Shown here piece by piece: positions 1 through 6,367 of a stretch of DNA of 16,890 bases. This DNA comes from Gemmatimonas sp. UBA2094. Lineage in GTDB: Bacteria > Gemmatimonadota > Gemmatimonadetes > Gemmatimonadales > Gemmatimonadaceae. The DNA lies in NCBI GenBank assembly GCA_002331565.1, contig DCZC01000062.1, forward strand, positions 680 to 17,569. The letters are read 5' to 3'. The notes below the pieces were generated by a model. It worked only from the letters and a program-made list of their open reading frames with translations, was not told the DNA's origin and did not search any database. The position numbers and the translations under genes were made by a program. Every line of letters starts with the position of its first letter. Positions within the stretch are counted from its first letter, which is position 1.

Positions 1-2
1 CC

Positions 3-83
3 CGCACCGCGGCGAAGAAGCCCGCAGCCAAGAAGCCCGCAGCCAAGAAGCCGGCAACCAAGAAGAAGGCCGCCAGCAAATAG
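3..83 (+). CDS. C-terminal tail of a Lys/Ala/Pro-rich protein (partial, 5' end outside window)
   Basis: The frame starting at position 3 stays open to a TAG stop at 81-83 and encodes only the last 26 residues. These are built from a repeated Lys-Lys-Pro-Ala-Ala unit and end in Ala-Ser-Lys. The DNA is a short tandem repeat of about 15 bases (AAGAAGCCCGCAGCC). Such strongly basic tails occur on histone H1-like proteins, HU variants and some topoisomerase or ribosome-associated proteins of high-GC bacteria, where they bind nucleic acid. The folded part lies outside the window, so the parent family cannot be named. The frame choice is supported because the other two forward frames give Arg/Pro/Ser or Glu/Ala peptides without a recognisable pattern. 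Confidence 0.6.
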   Translation, partial: RTAAKKPAAKKPAAKKPATKKKAASK

Positions 84-104
84 CACGTCCGACATGACCG
101 CGCA

Positions 105-133
105 GCAATCCCGAACCGGAACCAAGGGATTGC
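105..133 (+). terminator. Hairpin after the Lys-rich gene
   Basis: GCAATCCC (105-112) is perfectly inverted as GGGATTGC (126-133) around a 13-nt loop, just downstream of the stop at 83. There is no T-run after it, so it would be an atypical terminator or an RNA-stabilising hairpin. It ends 10 nt before the TATAGT element of the next gene. Confidence 0.4.
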
Positions 134-142
134 GCGGGGCGC

Positions 143-148
143 TATAGT
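143..148 (+). promoter_or_regulatory. Putative -10 element of the SufT-like gene, leaderless geometry
   Basis: TATAGT lies 5 nt before the ATG at 154, so initiation the usual distance downstream would begin at or next to the start codon. No good -35 hexamer is visible 16-18 nt upstream, which keeps confidence moderate. No Shine-Dalgarno sequence precedes the ATG. Confidence 0.4.
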
Positions 149-153
149 ACGAC

Positions 154-546
154 ATGGACCCCTTCATGGACGAAGTCATGAGCGATCAGCCTGAATCGCT
201 GACCGACGCGGCCGCCGAGCAGAGCCCGGAAGGCCCGTCGGCGGACGGTGCCATCTCGGCGGATCAGGCCAAGTTGGCCCTACGCCGCGTAAAGGATCCC
301 GAGCTGAACCTCAACATCGTGGACCTCGGCCTTGTCTACGACATCGTCGTGGACGGCTCGTCGGTTCGGGTGGACATGAGCTTGACCTCCCCCGGATGCC
401 CATCCGGCCCAGAGATCATGGGGGAGGCAGAGCAGCAGTTGCGGACGGTACCCGGCGTGACCGACGTGGTCATGAACCTCGTCTGGTCGCCACCCTGGAC
501 CCCCGAGCGGATCGAGCCGCGGGTGCGGGCGTACATGGGCTTCTGA
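154..546 (+). CDS. SufT-like metal-sulfur cluster assembly factor (DUF59/MIP18 family)
   Basis: The 130-residue protein has a variable acidic N-terminus (about 1-35) and then a DUF59/MIP18 domain (about 36-125). The family hallmarks are visible: Asp48-Pro49-Glu50, the Asp57-Leu58-Gly59 turn, and Cys82 in the Thr-Ser-Pro-Gly-Cys-Pro motif. The C-terminal Trp-Ser-Pro-Pro-Trp (111-115) is also typical. Proteins of this type (SufT, PaaD-like, eukaryotic MIP18/CIAO2) help mature Fe-S proteins in the cytoplasm. The PaaD phenylacetate-oxygenase subunit is the alternative, but no paa genes are nearby while a full suf operon lies about 6 kb downstream. The start at 154 is preferred because it sits just after a TATAGT element. 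In-frame ATGs at 166 and 178 are possible. The gene appears monocistronic and converges with rnd. Confidence 0.85.
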   Translation: MDPFMDEVMSDQPESLTDAAAEQSPEGPSADGAISADQAKLALRRVKDPELNLNIVDLGLVYDIVVDGSSVRVDMSLTSPGCPSGPEIMGEAEQQLRTVPGVTDVVMNLVWSPPWTPERIEPRVRAYMGF

Positions 547-616
547 TAGCCGCCCCCTGCTCCATGCTGCAGCCCCTCCGCAGTGGGCGAGGCAGGAGCC
601 CCATCATGCCATCGCA

Positions 617-649
617 GCGTCCGCCGGGAGTACCGCCACCCGGGGACGC
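617..649. terminator. Hairpin between convergent genes (likely bidirectional terminator)
   Basis: GCGTCC (617-622) plus CCGGG (624-628) pairs with CCCGG (639-643) plus GGACGC (644-649). This gives an 11-bp GC stem with one bulged G (623) and a 10-nt loop. It lies in the 111-nt gap where the SufT-like gene and rnd converge. No T-run is present on either side, so the terminator role is inferred from position. Confidence 0.45.
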
Positions 650-657
650 CCGCCCCG

Positions 658-1830
658 TCAGCTGGGCTTGTAGGGGGAATCGTCCTTGGCCGCGAAGCTC
701 GCCAGCGCCTTCACGAAGTCGGCGCCGAGCACCTCGACCTGCCACTTCCGGAGCTCGGTCAGCTCGGCGAGCTCGTCCACGTGGCGCGGCTTGCGGCGCG
801 CCACCGCTTCCATGCGGTCGCGTGAGCAGAGTACCCCGGGATCGAGGTCGAGCTTCGTGGCGACGACATCGCGCACGCTCTTGAGCTTCGCCACCCGATC
901 GTCGAAGTCGGGATCACGATCCCAGCGCACGCTCTTCGGGAATCGCGGCAACTCCGATTCGGGCACCGCGTTGCCGCGCACCACCGCTTGCAGCGCATCG
1001 GCGGCGCGCACGTCGTTCATGCCGCGCGGGAAGCCCTTGATGGAGAAGAGTGCCTCGCGCGTCGTGGGGGCCATGCGCGCGAGATCGAGCAACACTTCGT
1101 TGCCGGCCACGCGGAACGTCGCGCGATCGAGTTCGGACGCGATGTTGTCGCGCCACTGCACGAGCTCGCGCAGACGCGCGAGTTCACGACGCGTGAGGTC
1201 GCGCGCACCCTTGAGCCGCAAGAACGCCTGATCGGCACCGTCCGTCTCCCAGCGGGTGCCCTCGGCGCGGGCGAACTCTTCCTTCGCCCAATGGAGTCGA
1301 CCCTGCTTTTCGAGTTCGTGGTGCAGTCGCTCGCGCAGGCCGAGCAAATGGCGCGTGTCCTGCGCCGCGTAATCGAGCATGTCGGCCGTGAGCGGACGCA
1401 TGCTCCAGTCGGCGCGCTGATGCTTCTTGTCGAGCTTGAGCCCGAAGAACTGTTCGAGCAGCGCTGCGAGGCCGAAGGCACGAATGCCGAGCAACTGCGC
1501 GGCGACGCGCGTGTCGAAAAGATTCGTGACGCGCCATCCGTAATCCTGATGCAGCAGTCGCAGATCGTAATCGGCGTCGTGCAACACCACCTCCACGGCG
1601 CGATCTTCGAGCAGCGCACCGAGACGGCTGGGCGTGCCGATCGGCAGCGGATCGATAACGGCTTCGTGGTGTGGTGTGGAGAGCTGCAGCAGGTAGATGC
1701 GATCGACGAAGCGGTGAAAACTCGCGCCTTCGGTATCAAGCGCGAGCGTGCGCACGCCGGTGAGTCCGGAGAGGAATCGATCGACGGCGTCGGCCGTATC
1801 GAGATAGAGTGGAGCGGGCGGCAATGGCAT
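658..1830 (-). CDS. rnd: Ribonuclease D (DEDDy 3'-5' exoribonuclease with HRDC domains)
   Basis: The 390-residue protein matches RNase D in length and order of parts. The N-terminal exonuclease domain (about 10-180) carries the DEDDy residues: Asp32 and Glu34 in Leu-Asp-Thr-Glu, Asp89 in the His-Asp-Ala-Asp-Tyr-Asp segment, and Tyr154 with Asp158 in Tyr-Ala-Ala-Gln-Asp. A first HRDC domain follows at about 202-285. A second, less regular HRDC-like segment at about 305-380 includes Trp and Pro-Gly-Val-Leu positions typical of RNase D. The enzyme trims 3' ends of tRNA precursors and other stable RNAs in the cytoplasm. The ATG at 1830 is preceded by AGGGAG only 2 nt away, an unusually tight ribosome-site spacing. 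It is divergent from the AI-2E transporter gene across a 39-bp gap. Confidence 0.93.
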   Translation of the reverse strand: MPLPPAPLYLDTADAVDRFLSGLTGVRTLALDTEGASFHRFVDRIYLLQLSTPHHEAVIDPLPIGTPSRLGALLEDRAVEVVLHDADYDLRLLHQDYGWRVTNLFDTRVAAQLLGIRAFGLAALLEQFFGLKLDKKHQRADWSMRPLTADMLDYAAQDTRHLLGLRERLHHELEKQGRLHWAKEEFARAEGTRWETDGADQAFLRLKGARDLTRRELARLRELVQWRDNIASELDRATFRVAGNEVLLDLARMAPTTREALFSIKGFPRGMNDVRAADALQAVVRGNAVPESELPRFPKSVRWDRDPDFDDRVAKLKSVRDVVATKLDLDPGVLCSRDRMEAVARRKPRHVDELAELTELRKWQVEVLGADFVKALASFAAKDDSPYKPS

Positions 1831-1844
1831 GTCTCCCTGTAACC

Positions 1845-1850
1845 TACACT
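1845..1850 (+). promoter_or_regulatory. Possible -10 element for the AI-2E transporter operon
   Basis: TACACT lies in the 39-bp gap between divergent rnd and the transporter. It would give a leader of roughly 13 nt before the ATG at 1870. No convincing -35 is seen upstream, because that region is the rnd coding start, so this is a weak call. Confidence 0.25.
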
Positions 1851-1869
1851 GGCAAGTAGTTTCGAGACC

Positions 1870-3087
1870 ATGACCATTATCGACGAGACTTCGCGTCCGG
1901 ACCCGGTGCCGCCGGAGCGTCGCGGCTGGCGTACCGGCGATTTCGCCCGCGCGGCCATCACGGTGCTGGCCGTCTGGTTCGGTCTCCAGCTGCTATGGTC
2001 GGTACGGTCGCTGGCCATTCTCGTCTTCCTGGCCTCCCTGTTCGGCATCGCGGTCGCCCGGGGGGTGGATGTCCTCGAGCGCTACCGCATCCGCCGCGGC
2101 ATCGCCTCGGCGCTCATCGTGCTGGGCACGCTCGGCGCCATCGGCGGCGTACTGGCCCTTACCGCCCCGACCCTCATCGAGCAGGGGCGCGAGCTGCAGC
2201 GGGAGTTCCCGGCGGCAGTGACCAAGGTCCAGACGTGGATCGACAGCCGAAAGGGGGGCGTCATCGGCTCGCTGATCGCGTCGATCGGCCCGGCGGTCGG
2301 GCAGACGGAGGCGGCTCGTCCCACGTCAGGCGCGGCGGTAACGGCACCGGCGGGCGACAGCACGCTGTACGCCGTGGCATCCCCCACCGACGCGATCAAG
2401 CGACGGATCAGCGATGGGCTCGGGACGGCGTCGAAATACCTCTTCTCGTTCGTGTCCAACACGCTCGCGGCCCTCGCGGCGTTCGTGCTGCTGGTCTTTC
2501 TGGCGATGTACATCGGCGCCGAGCCCGAGGTGTATCGCGGCTGGATGCTGAGTGTCGTGCCCGCGCCGTCGCGCGCGCAGGTGCGCGTCGTCTTCGACGG
2601 GATCAGCACCGTGTTGCGCAAATGGCTGGTGACGCAGTTGGTGGCCATGGTGGTCATCGGCACGGTGTCGTTCGTCGTGCTCATGCTTCTCGACGTGAAG
2701 GCGGCGTTCGCCCTCGGCTTCATCGCCGGGCTGCTCGAGTTCATCCCCACCGTGGGGCCGGTGCTCAGTGCCGTGCCGGCGGTGCTCATGGGCTTCGTCG
2801 ACTCGCCCGAGAAGGCGCTCGCCGTGGCCGTAGCGTACTGGGGGATCCAGTTCCTCGAGAACAACCTGCTCATCCCGTTTCTCATGCGGGGAGAGATGGA
2901 CCTGCCGCCGGCCATCACCCTCATCGCCCAGACGCTGATGACCCTCGTCTTCGGCTTTCTCGGTCTCATGGTGGCCGTGCCGCTCACGGCCGCGGTGCTG
3001 GTGCCGCTGCGCATGATGGCCGAGCGGGAGAACGCGAGGGAGAAGGCCCTGCGTGCGGGGGACACGGCGCACCCGGAGCGCCCGTGA
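1870..3087 (+). CDS. AI-2E family transporter (PerM/YdiK/TqsA-like membrane protein)
   Basis: The 405-residue integral membrane protein has paired N-terminal helices (about 25-75), a further helix near 80-100, then a soluble insertion (about 100-185) and a C-terminal helical bundle (about 195-385). The family signature Glu-Phe-Ile-Pro-Thr-Val-Gly-Pro is present in the C-terminal half. It is followed by a Gln-Phe-Leu-Glu-Asn-Asn-Leu-Leu segment and the closing Val-Ala-Val-Pro-Leu-Thr motif. Members export autoinducer-2 (TqsA), act in Na+/H+ exchange or have no known substrate, so the substrate here is unknown. An Ala/Thr/Pro-rich stretch near residues 140-175 is probably a flexible loop. Its TGA (3085-3087) overlaps the GTG start of the hydrolase (3084), which indicates translational coupling. 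Confidence 0.88.
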   Translation: MTIIDETSRPDPVPPERRGWRTGDFARAAITVLAVWFGLQLLWSVRSLAILVFLASLFGIAVARGVDVLERYRIRRGIASALIVLGTLGAIGGVLALTAPTLIEQGRELQREFPAAVTKVQTWIDSRKGGVIGSLIASIGPAVGQTEAARPTSGAAVTAPAGDSTLYAVASPTDAIKRRISDGLGTASKYLFSFVSNTLAALAAFVLLVFLAMYIGAEPEVYRGWMLSVVPAPSRAQVRVVFDGISTVLRKWLVTQLVAMVVIGTVSFVVLMLLDVKAAFALGFIAGLLEFIPTVGPVLSAVPAVLMGFVDSPEKALAVAVAYWGIQFLENNLLIPFLMRGEMDLPPAITLIAQTLMTLVFGFLGLMVAVPLTAAVLVPLRMMAERENAREKALRAGDTAHPERP

Positions 3088-3881
3088 TCGCGCAGCTGCC
3101 GGGATTCCAGATCGGCTACGACGATCATGGCGATGGGCAGCCGGTCGTCTTGCTGCACGGATTTCCGCACGACCGGACGCTGTGGACCGCCCAGCGGGTG
3201 GCGCTGGCTCCGCAGGCCCGCTGCATCGTGCCCGACATTCGCGGGTTCGGCCATTCCAGCACCCACGGCCCGTACAGCATGGATCAATACGCCGACGACG
3301 TGGTGGCGCTGCTGGACTACCTGGGCATCGAGCGCGCGGTGGTGTGCGGCTTGAGCATGGGCGGTTACATCGCGATGGCCATGTGGCGCCGTCATCCGGA
3401 CCGGGTGAAGGCCCTCGTGTTCTGCGATACGCGGGCTGGGGCCGATACCGACGACGCGAAGCAGCGGCGCGACGAGTTGGCCGTGATGGTGAAGCACGGA
3501 GGCACGCGGGTGATCACCGACGCCCAGATCACCGGCATGGTGGGCGCCACCACGCGCGAGCGGCGTCCGGAGGTGATGGCCGCATTGCGGGCCATCATGG
3601 GGCGTCAGTCGGCGGCGGGAGTGATTGGCGCGCTGCAGGCGCTGCGCGACCGCCCCGACTCACGGGAGACGCTCCGGTCGATTAGCGTTCCTTCACTGGT
3701 GATCGTGGGGGAGGACGACGTGTTGACGCCCATCAAGGAGGCGCGTGCGATTGCGGAAGCATTACCTTCCGCCGCGCGGGTGCGCCTCGAGATCATCGCC
3801 AGTGCGGGTCATGTGCCCTGCCTCGAACGTCCTGCTGCCACCACGCACGCGCTCTCCGACTTTCTCGCCACTCTGGCATGA
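3084..3881 (+). CDS. Alpha/beta-fold hydrolase
   Basis: From the GTG at 3084 the protein has 265 residues and shows a complete alpha/beta hydrolase plan. The oxyanion-hole segment is His25-Gly26-Phe-Pro, and the nucleophile elbow is Gly89-Leu-Ser91-Met-Gly93. The acid is probably Asp212 or Asp211 in Gly-Glu-Asp-Asp, and the base is His243 in Ala-Gly-His. A helical lid lies around 125-195. The substrate cannot be read from sequence; esterases, lactonases and haloperoxidase-like enzymes share this plan. The frame remains open far upstream through the transporter gene, but that part is antiparallel in style and lacks homology, so the overlapping GTG (shared with the transporter stop) is chosen. 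The stop overlaps the next ATG as ATGA (3878-3881), making a tight three-gene operon. Confidence 0.88.
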   Translation: MIAQLPGFQIGYDDHGDGQPVVLLHGFPHDRTLWTAQRVALAPQARCIVPDIRGFGHSSTHGPYSMDQYADDVVALLDYLGIERAVVCGLSMGGYIAMAMWRRHPDRVKALVFCDTRAGADTDDAKQRRDELAVMVKHGGTRVITDAQITGMVGATTRERRPEVMAALRAIMGRQSAAGVIGALQALRDRPDSRETLRSISVPSLVIVGEDDVLTPIKEARAIAEALPSAARVRLEIIASAGHVPCLERPAATTHALSDFLATLA

Positions 3882-4489
3882 CCACCGACGCCACCGCGCC
3901 CGCCATTTCCGAAGCCGAACGCTCCACCGCCGCCCGCATCGGGCAGGTGCTGTTCAAGAATCGCGGCTGGCTTCCCGTGCCCTTTCTCGCCGTGCCGCTG
4001 CTCGCGCCCGGAGGGCAGAGCCGCACCACGTGGATCGTGGGGCTCATCATCGTGGCGCTCGGCGAGCTCATCCGTACGGCCGGTGTGGCGGCGGCAGGCA
4101 CCGTGACGCGCCGCCGGTCGCGCGAGGTGCAGCGTCTCGTCACGTACGGTGCGTTCGCGTGGTGCCGCAACCCGCTCTACGTGGGCAACTTCCTCGCGTG
4201 GATCGGCTTCACGGTGGTGAGCGGCGTGTTCTGGTTCATCCCGGTGGCCATCGCCATCTTCGCCGTGGAGTACACGCTCATCGTGCGCTACGAGGAGGGC
4301 GTGCTCGAGTCGATTTTCGGGCAGGAGTATCTCGAGTACAAGGCGCGCACGCCGCGCTGGTTCGGTCGTCCGCCCGCCGGCGCCACGGAAGGACAGCACG
4401 ACTGGAAGGAAGCCTTCTGGAGCGAGCGCTCGACGATCCTGCAGTATGTGGTGCTGATCGGGGCGTTCTGGTACAAGGGGCAGCTGTAG
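3878..4489 (+). CDS. Isoprenylcysteine carboxyl methyltransferase/phospholipid methyltransferase-like membrane protein
   Basis: The 203-residue protein has hydrophobic segments near 31-45, 50-72, 103-115, 117-136 and 187-200. The C-terminal half carries the ICMT/PEMT-type signature: Arg97-Asn98-Pro99-Leu100-Tyr101, then Glu139-Glu140 in Arg-Tyr-Glu-Glu, Phe-Gly-Gln-Glu-Tyr at 147-151, and Pro159-Arg160-Trp161. In this superfamily those residues bind S-adenosylmethionine and shape the active site at the membrane. The bacterial acceptor is generally unknown and cannot be deduced here. The gene is the last of the operon that starts at 1870 and overlaps the hydrolase stop by 4 nt. A strong hairpin lies about 70 nt downstream. 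Confidence 0.85.
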   Translation: MTTDATAPAISEAERSTAARIGQVLFKNRGWLPVPFLAVPLLAPGGQSRTTWIVGLIIVALGELIRTAGVAAAGTVTRRRSREVQRLVTYGAFAWCRNPLYVGNFLAWIGFTVVSGVFWFIPVAIAIFAVEYTLIVRYEEGVLESIFGQEYLEYKARTPRWFGRPPAGATEGQHDWKEAFWSERSTILQYVVLIGAFWYKGQL

Positions 4490-4556
4490 TCGCCGGCGCC
4501 CCGCCCCATTTCCAATCGTTTCAGAGGGGCAACGTCGTTGAACAACGGTGAAATGA

Positions 4557-4595
4557 AAGAGGGGTCAGCGTCGCGATGCGACGCTGACCCCTCTT
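4557..4595. terminator. Strong bidirectional rho-independent terminator
   Basis: The arms at 4557-4574 and 4578-4595 are a perfect 18-bp inverted repeat with a 3-nt GAT loop. The stem begins AAGAGGGGTC on the plus strand. It sits between the convergent methyltransferase-like gene (ends 4489) and ferredoxin gene (ends 4614). On the minus strand the stem is followed by a T-rich tract (TTTCATTTC), so it best fits as the ferredoxin terminator. On the plus strand the tail is TCTTCG, a poorer fit. Confidence 0.8.
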
Positions 4596-4613
4596 CTTCG
4601 CTTACGCCGCCGT

Positions 4614-4877
4614 TCAGCGCGTCGGGCGCCCTGGCGGGTTCGGGCCGCTGAACACTTCGCGGTTCTTGCCGACAAAGCTCTTGAGCTGCACCGGCACGTC
4701 TTCTTCGGGGAAGATGGCCGTCACGGGGCACTCGGGCTCGCAGGCACCGCAGTCGATGCACTCGTCGGGCTGGATGTACAGCTGGTCTTCACCCTCGTAG
4801 ATGCAATCGACGGGGCAGACGTCCACGCACGACTTGTCCTTGACGGAGATGCAGGCTTCAGTGATGACGTAGGGCAT
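4614..4877 (-). CDS. fdxA: 7Fe ferredoxin (3Fe-4S/4Fe-4S, FdxA type)
   Basis: The 87-residue soluble protein begins Met-Pro-Tyr-Val-Ile-Thr, as bacterial FdxA proteins do. This fixes the start at 4877 although the frame stays open to 4958. Its Cys pattern matches the Azotobacter FdI/Mycobacterium FdxA type. Cys9, Cys17 and Cys50 would hold the 3Fe-4S cluster. Cys21, Cys40, Cys43 and Cys46 would hold the 4Fe-4S cluster. Cys25 corresponds to the free cysteine of that family. The C-terminal tail (52-87) is Pro/Arg-rich and ends near residue 87, shorter than in FdI (106). It is a low-potential electron carrier, with partners unknown. It appears monocistronic, with its own promoter upstream and a strong terminator downstream. 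It would itself be a client of the SUF system. Confidence 0.92.
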   Translation of the reverse strand: MPYVITEACISVKDKSCVDVCPVDCIYEGEDQLYIQPDECIDCGACEPECPVTAIFPEEDVPVQLKSFVGKNREVFSGPNPPGRPTR

Positions 4878-4930
4878 GTGACGAAGCTCGGGTGTAGCCG
4901 ACCGGGAATGGTCGTGGCTGGCGATTCGTG

Positions 4931-4958
4931 AAGATACATCGGTCTTTGCGCGGAACAA
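4931..4958 (-). promoter_or_regulatory. Putative sigma70-type promoter of the ferredoxin gene
   Basis: Read on the minus strand, TTGTTC (4958-4953) and TATCTT (4936-4931) are separated by 16 nt. This would give a leader of about 50 nt before the ATG at 4877. The spacing is acceptable and the hexamers are fair matches. Unlike other starts in this window, this gene would not be leaderless. Confidence 0.4.
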
Positions 4959-5010
4959 GTTCAGGAGGTGCCGGGACGATGTGCGGCATCTGCTTCCTGC
5001 TTGCTGCGTC

Positions 5011-5316
5011 CTATTTCCGCCAGGGCGGCAGGTCGCCCCGCTTGAGCTCGGGGTTTTCGCGGAACAGGGTGAACGTCCGCCCGATTACCTGTACGACCTC
5101 GGCGCCCATTTGCAGAGCGGCGTCGTTCGCAGCCTCCTTGGCGGAGAGGTCGCCGGCCTTCGCCACCTGGACCTTCACCAATTCCTTGGTGCGCAGGACG
5201 TCGTCGAGACTCTGCAGCAGCGCCGGCGTGAGGCCGGCGTGGCCGATGTGCACGAGCACGTCGAGGTGATGTGCTTCGGAACGCAGCCCTGCGCGTTCCT
5301 TGCCGGTCATGCTCAT
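5011..5316 (-). CDS. yhbY: YhbY/CRM-domain RNA-binding protein
   Basis: The 101-residue protein starts [12 protein letters not shown] and continues with the CRM (CRS1-YhbY) fold. The conserved His-Ile-Gly-His-Ala-Gly-Leu-Thr segment corresponds to the family's (V/I)GKxGLT loop, and Lys-Glu-Leu-Val-Lys-Val lies on the next strand. The family associates with pre-50S ribosomal particles and binds RNA through a GxxG-type loop. A His stands in place of the usual Lys in the first loop. The ATG at 5316 forms an ATGA overlap with the stop of the M23 peptidase gene, so this start is preferred over the ATG at 5310. The two genes are probably one transcript, an uncommon pairing. Confidence 0.85.
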   Translation of the reverse strand: MSMTGKERAGLRSEAHHLDVLVHIGHAGLTPALLQSLDDVLRTKELVKVQVAKAGDLSAKEAANDAALQMGAEVVQVIGRTFTLFRENPELKRGDLPPWRK

Positions 5317-5957
5317 GGACGAATCCCGTCGAAGGCGAAATACGAAAACGGATTGATCGCGGGCCCGTCCCACCAGGCCCGCCCGCGCCCGCGCTTCATC
5401 ACCTGGAAGTGCAGGTGCGGCGTGTCCGGTGGCGCGTTCCCCGTCGTTCCAACGTAGCCGATCACGGAGCCCTTCGCGACTCGGTCGCCTACGGCCAGCC
5501 CTCGACGGTAGCGATCGAGGTGCGCGTAGTAGTACACGAACCGCGACGCATCGTCGTAGGCGTAGATCACGATGCCGCCAATGGGCCCCTCGAACAAACG
5601 GCCGATCACGTGGTCGGCCGCGGCCATCACCGGCGTGCCCTTGGGCGCCAGAATGTCGAGCGCGCCGTGGATCTTCCCGTTGCTCCGTCCCGCCGTGTAG
5701 TTGTCGCGCAGCGCGAGGCGGCTCACCCCTTCCACGGGGATCATGATCTGACGGCGCCAGAGCTCGGCCAGATCGTCGTCGGTGATCGCCTCACTACGCG
5801 GACCCGTGTGTGCGGGAGTCGGGCTGAGCCAGGGTGTGGTTTCCACTGGGGCCGGCGCCGGCCGCGGCGCTGATTCCGGGCGTCCGCTGGTGCACGCCGC
5901 GAGCATGATAACGACACCAACATAGCAGCATCGGTGCGCCGTGTGCCAAATTGACAC
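5313..5957 (-). CDS. M23 family peptidoglycan metallopeptidase, predicted lipoprotein
   Basis: From the GTG at 5957 the protein has 214 residues. It has a short signal peptide whose hydrophobic core ends in Leu-Ala-Ala-Cys22 (lipobox), then a Pro/Ala-rich linker (about 25-55) and an M23 (LytM-like) domain (about 85-205). The zinc/active-site residues are present: His97 and Asp101 in His-Gly-Ala-Leu-Asp, His146 in Tyr-Ala-His-Leu, and His181 and His183 in His-Leu-His. This suggests an active Gly/meso-DAP endopeptidase rather than a degenerate activator. It is anchored in the outer or inner membrane facing the periplasm. The frame extends to a GTG at 5996, which is possible, but the shorter form gives a normal-length signal peptide. 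The stop overlaps the yhbY start. Confidence 0.87.
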   Translation of the reverse strand: MSIWHTAHRCCYVGVVIMLAACTSGRPESAPRPAPAPVETTPWLSPTPAHTGPRSEAITDDDLAELWRRQIMIPVEGVSRLALRDNYTAGRSNGKIHGALDILAPKGTPVMAAADHVIGRLFEGPIGGIVIYAYDDASRFVYYYAHLDRYRRGLAVGDRVAKGSVIGYVGTTGNAPPDTPHLHFQVMKRGRGRAWWDGPAINPFSYFAFDGIRP

Positions 5958-6366
5958 GGACTGCCACCGATCTAAGGCTCGACGACTGCCAGTCACCCCT
6001 TCACGACATCCGGGCGGAAACGCGATCGCCCATCACGTTCGATGGACCCGCGATTGATTCGCGACGCGCGGAAGAGCGCGGACGCACCGAGCAGCAATAC
6101 GACGATGGCTACTGAACCGGACAGTCGCACTACCGCGGTCTCCGCTGGAGAGATGGACCGGTCCGCCTCGGCGGCACCAGAGGCGGTCGATCCCGGTGAT
6201 GGATGGTGGGACTACGTGCGTACAGTACACGAAAGGCCTATCGAGGGAAACAGGGCGAGGACGTTGGGCCCACGGTCTCGCCTGGTGCCACCATGCCGAC
6301 CGCCGACGACTCGATTCGTCTACACTTTCGTTGACGAAGGCACTATTCCCGAGCTATAATGTCGGC
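5958..6366. other. Gene-free intergenic region upstream of sufR
   Basis: About 400 nt lie between the divergent M23 gene and sufR. Short open frames exist on both strands (6042-6359 plus, 6033-6230 minus), but their products are low-complexity, resemble no family I know and lack start signals. The plus-strand one runs into the sufR -10 box. An imperfect palindrome, GTGCCAA-A-TTGACAC (5943-5957), overlaps the proposed M23 start. Apart from the sufR promoter at the right edge I see nothing assignable here. Confidence 0.5.
6325..6340. promoter_or_regulatory. Dyad overlapping the sufR -35 box (possible SufR operator)
   Basis: CTTTCGT (6325-6331) and ACGAAGG (6334-6340) form an inverted repeat with one mismatch around a central TG. 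It covers the TTGACG -35 hexamer. A repressor bound here would block RNA polymerase. Autoregulation by SufR is known in cyanobacteria and mycobacteria, but the match of this particular sequence to a SufR site is an inference. Confidence 0.4.
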
Positions 6367-6367
6367 A
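6331..6367 (+). promoter_or_regulatory. sufR/suf operon promoter with leaderless start
   Basis: A near-consensus sigma70-type promoter is visible: TTGACG at 6331-6336, an 18-nt spacer, and TATAAT at 6355-6360. The ATG lies 6 nt further on at 6367. With initiation seven bases beyond the end of the -10, the transcript would begin at the A of the ATG, leaving no room for a ribosome binding site. It is the only strong promoter seen ahead of the suf genes. Confidence 0.75.

Noticed and set aside
3..60. Short tandem repeat read as a CRISPR-like or minisatellite array
   Set aside because: The repeats are in-frame codons for Lys-Lys-Pro-Ala-Ala in an open coding frame, with no spacers.
988..1842. 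284-residue plus-strand open frame opposite rnd
   Set aside because: It is antisense to RNase D, which has all catalytic residues.
2082..3497. 471-residue minus-strand open frame opposite the transporter and hydrolase
   Set aside because: It lies opposite two genes with intact motifs, and its product has no family features.
4611..4621. CGTTCAGCGCG shared by the ferredoxin and glycosidase gene ends (4611-4621 and 13051-13061) and near 10698
   Set aside because: Two copies simply span TGA stop codons in GC-rich context; this is too short and explainable by coding constraints to call a repeat.
4878..4958. N-terminal extension of the ferredoxin to 4958
   Set aside because: Family members begin at Met-(Pro/Thr)-Tyr-Val-Ile. 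The extension has no similarity and overlaps the likely promoter.
6042..6359. 105-residue plus-strand open frame upstream of sufR
   Set aside because: The product is low-complexity, there is no start signal, and it runs through the sufR -35 and -10 boxes to stop at 6359.
6196..6366. Longer sufR start at 6196 or 6199
   Set aside because: The extra 57 residues are not protein-like and would include the strong TTGACG/TATAAT promoter.
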